From positions 2,800,029-2,864,028 of the forward strand of contig NW_009799099.1 of the NCBI RefSeq assembly GCF_000213175.1: DNA of 64,000 bases. Reading direction: 5' to 3'. A program made the position numbers and the translations under genes. The notes under the pieces were generated by a model that ran no database searches, was not told the origin of the DNA, and saw only the letters and a program-made list of their open reading frames with translations. Positions within the stretch are counted from its first letter, which is position 1. Each line of letters begins with the position of its first letter. Shown here piece after piece: positions 60,764 through 64,000 of this stretch. This stretch comes from Neurospora tetrasperma FGSC 2508 (taxonomy: Eukaryota; Ascomycota; Sordariomycetes; Sordariales; Sordariaceae).

Positions 60764-63631
60764 GACAATTTTGTTTATTCCTTTCATCTCCTTCTTTTTC
60801 TAATTATATGTTGGTCCTTCTTTCTTTTAACTAGGGGTTGTTGCAAATGTTGGTTGTCGGTCTTTTTTTCCTATGTTTTTTTTTTTTTCCAACTGGTACG
60901 TAGGTGTGTGTGTTGATGATCTTTCTTTGCGCTTCAATTCATCTCTAACTACCCGCTTGACATGTAACGAGCTAGGTTCGTGAGTAGTTTTGAAGAATGG
61001 TTGATTAATGCAAGAGTGGATGGATGACTATAATGAAAATAGCTCAGCTGAGTTTGACATTTTTAAACAAATAGTAACACGCTTGATAATCAATGTCTCC
61101 GATCTCCACGATGCGTTGCTCAAATACGGGCGGAGCGACGTCACGGTCTACGACATCGATATTTATTACATCCTTTTTGGTGTTTTTTCTTGACAGTTGC
61201 TCTACCTCCATCATGTCCGCTTCATCCGACCTGCTTTGGCTGGAAGTTGTATATAATCAGCTAGCTCTATGAGCCCTTCCTCTTTTGTTGATCTTCTCAC
61301 CTTGACCATCGATCGGCCTTGATGGTATCTACCCGAAAGCAGAAGGACCTACTTCCCCTACTCTATCTAGCAACAATACGTTATACTTTCTTCGGTGATT
61401 GTCGCTGGCTGCTGCAATGTTGTACCTCAACATCTTAATCCGCCACCTCACTCTTGCTGCCGCTGTCCAGGAAGCTTCGGTGACGAGGTCCCAGAGGCGG
61501 ATGTTTGATATCACAGGTAGACGTCGTATAGTTAGTATAGTTCTCTATAATCATTCCTTTGCTGAGATTACGGAATGGGATCAAGGCAGGAAATAAGAGG
61601 AGGTGAAAAGATAAACTCACAACTAAACCCGCCCAACCCTAGTACTAAAACAACCCAACTGTCCGTTCCTCCCCCCTTTTCAACTTCACCAACACCGGGG
61701 GCGGCAGGATATATAGCAAGCCCATTCCGATATACAACCCCGTGCTACTAGCGTACCAGTACGTTACGCCCCTACATTTCCAGTCTTATGACTTTAACCT
61801 AGAAAGAACTCCAAAACACCCGCAACGAATCGCAAGCAGTCACAAGCGTGTAGAAAGCCCATCTTCCGTTCGTGGCGATCACAACTCCCAGGATCAGGTC
61901 GATAGGATTTCGCGCGTGTTGGTAGAAGGAGAGGATGCGAATTGTATAAGAGTAGGATGGATATCTTGGTGATGAGGAGGAGGGAGAGCATATAATAGAA
62001 GATTGTGTACCAATCTGCCTTGCCTGATTACACTGAGAACGGATGGTGCAAGCTACATATAGAGGTCCCTTCGTAACAATAATGGTGCACCCAGGAGCTG
62101 AAAGAAAAGAAAGAAAGGAAGAAAGAAAGAAGACCAAAAAACTACACGGTCCATTAACCCGCCTATAAACAGCCTGCTCAACACCAACGCCACCAAAGGA
62201 ACCCAGTCTTCGGGTCCAAGAACTTTCTTTCCCTTTTGAAAATAAACAAAATCCCGGGTATAGAAGCGGAGGCCATAGAGGACTGAGACGGTCTAGTCAG
62301 TGATAATGGCACAGGGACAATGCAGTGATGCTAGATTAGTGGAATCATTAAGGGTTGGAGACTAGCTGTGGGAAAGAAAAGGCGGAAAAGACTGTCTCTA
62401 GTATGTCTGGGATGGCGGCACCGTAGATTGTTTGTTCAAGACTGTTGAATGGAGAGGGATTGCGCTTCCTCTGCCGCTAATGCCATTAAGTACGGAAGGG
62501 GCATGATTGTATTTTGTAGTACGTTCAGGACCTCTGAGGCTTTGCTTTCTTGTTAGTTTTCTTTTCTTTCTCTTTTTTCTCCGTTTATATCTATATATTT
62601 ATGTAACCGCATCACTCCAACATGCATGACGACGGTGCAGGTGGGAGAGTTGATGCTACTTCGTATTCAACTAATGTCTATCTATAGCAAGCCTGCTTCT
62701 ACCCGTCGAATACCTTCATGTCTGCCTTAGCATCTCCCCTCAACTACCACAGATCAGTGAGAGGTATGGTGAACTTGACACGCTTCCAACTGGGTCTACT
62801 CTAGCTTTACTGACACTGACCCGGCCAGCCAGGCCATTTAGTGTACATAGGGATGGTCATCACTCGCATTTACCCCCTCCACCTACCTATCATCGGGTTT
62901 GGCATCTGTAATGTAACCTTATCAGCCGTTGGTATAGGATGCCAAAGTGTCGTTCGCCACCGTTGTCCAAGCTGTGACAGTGTGGCTGCATGAATTTCCC
63001 AGCCTTGTGGCCTGGGTAAGGGGCCGGATATAGTCTGGTGTATATGACTCGATCACTATGCGTCAATGGTCGATTGGACTGCGTCGATCCCGCAAGACGG
63101 TGTGAACGACGGTGGCCTACGGTAAGACCAAAAGGCTGGCAATATATTCACGAGGTTAATAGCACACGTGGACAACACGACGACCTGTTTTCAAGACAAC
63201 CGAAATCCATTCAAGAAATAAAGCACAAACTTGTACAGTACTGCATCAAAACGCATACTACAAACCGGTTCATGCGCGGCAGGTATTGACCGAAAACCAG
63301 AATAATGGTAACAGTAATGCAGTCATCGAAGACGACGATGGCAATGCGGACAACAAGTTGCTAGACCAAACTAGACTAAACCACCCCAACCAGAACGATT
63401 CCCAGCCAAAGTTCCTCTCGTAACATCATAACACCTTTTGCCGGCTCGTACCATGCCCGACATAGCAATTCGGCAATATACATACTGACCCCCAAGACTT
63501 TGTTTTTTGTGGTCAGGCTATTCGGTATGTAGTCCAGAGTAATCCTGAACTTGATTTCGTTTTCTTCTTCTTTCCATTTGTGTGATTCAAAAAAACAAAG
63601 CATTCCATATCAGGACTGAGTCCCGTTTCTC
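60764..63631. other. Gene-free stretch between tRNA-Phe and URC4-like gene
   Basis: About 2.9 kb with T-rich tracts after the tRNA and a GAAA-type microsatellite near 62099-62133. No gene was recognised. Confidence 0.55.
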
Positions 63632-64000
63632 CTAAAATACGGTGCCGTCACTATCGATTAGGATAGGCGGTTCCTTAGTGTTTGGTCGGCTGACTTCGGC
63701 AATTTCACGGCCACCCTATAAAGCGATAGTAGTTAGCATAAAGATTCGAAAACTAGACACAACAATAGGGGCCGAACTCACCTTCCAGCTGCCAGCCTCT
63801 AGCATTTGAGCAAGGGTAAGCTCGTTACCCTGCAGCTCCTTTTCCAAGGCCTTGTTGACCTCAACACAAAGCTTGTCGAGGAAACCAACAGTGACGCCTC
63901 TCCACTCCACAATAACATCATCACTGGGCTCAAACATGGGTGCCACTTCGTTCTCCTTAGTGCCGGTGCGATCGCAGTACGAGGTGTAATGCGCCAAGCC
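63632..64000 (-). CDS. urc4: DUF1688/URC4-type protein (3' end only)
   Basis: C-terminal part of a gene whose 5' end lies beyond the right edge. Two exons are visible: 63782 to the edge, and 63632-63715. They join in phase 0 over a 66-base intron (GTGAGT donor, CTAAC branch site, TATAG acceptor). The visible protein includes GLAHYTSYCDRTG, WRGVTVGFLDKL and the ending PPILIDSDGTVF. I recall this ending and the preceding GGREIA as typical of the DUF1688 family, which includes Urc4 of the yeast uracil catabolism (URC) pathway. The reaction of Urc4 is not established as far as I know. Only about 120 residues are seen, so the family call rests on the C-terminus. Confidence 0.78.

Overview
The window is a piece of a filamentous ascomycete nuclear chromosome, most likely Sordariales and probably the Neurospora/Sordaria lineage. 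The evidence is short spliceosomal introns with GTRNGT donors, CTAAC/CTGAC branch sites and YAG acceptors; wide gene spacing; pyrimidine-rich 5' leaders; a typical Pezizomycotina gene set (SamB-type MYND protein, Mgm1, UreD, POT1, Zn2Cys6 factor); and a tRNA-Phe gene with a 16-nt intron that matches my memory of the Neurospora crassa gene. Species level is an inference. No CRISPR array, intact transposon, viral element or rRNA was recognised.

Layout, left to right. 1-1525 (-): DUG3-type glutamine amidotransferase, cut by the left edge. 3540-6489 (+): mitochondrial dynamin MGM1/OPA1. 7232-9304 (-): ZRG17-like cation diffusion facilitator. 10492-11889 (+): two-membrane-span protein whose C-terminus resembles PIG-Y/Eri1. 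16454-18322 (+): SamB/Mub1 MYND protein behind a long pyrimidine-rich leader. 20009-20245 (-): possible small secreted cysteine-rich protein. 20975-21939 (-): cystinosin. 23064-25024 (-): importin alpha. 26371-28647 (+): POT1. 29024-32986 (-): cohesin subunit SCC3. 33868-34860 (-): urease accessory protein UreD. 35506-37114 (+): RNA polymerase III subunit RPC53/RPC4. 38018-38619: broken MFS transporter running into an 852-base assembly gap (38620-39471). 42763-44640 (-): Zn2Cys6 protein with a C-terminal finger. 44641-51675: 7 kb without a recognisable gene. 51676-53992 (+): B-type cyclin. 57182-59458 (+): mitochondrial aspartate-glutamate carrier. 60665-60753 (+): tRNA-Phe. 63632-64000 (-): 3' end of a DUF1688/URC4 gene, cut by the right edge.

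The genes do not form a metabolic cluster. They are mostly single-copy housekeeping genes arranged as divergent or convergent neighbours: mitochondrial shape and metabolite exchange (MGM1, aspartate-glutamate carrier), chromosome biology (POT1, SCC3, B-type cyclin, importin alpha), small-molecule nitrogen/sulfur use (DUG3, cystinosin, UreD, URC4), secretory-pathway zinc and GPI-anchor synthesis (ZRG17-like, PIG-Y-like) and transcription (RPC53, Zn2Cys6 protein). Exon joins were worked out by eye from splice signals and reading-frame continuity with known families. I found no convincing new multi-gene system. The most unusual items are the small secreted protein candidate, the long-tailed PIG-Y-like protein, the cyclin without a visible degradation box, the decayed transporter beside a C-tract-bounded gap, and the gene-free 7 kb block.
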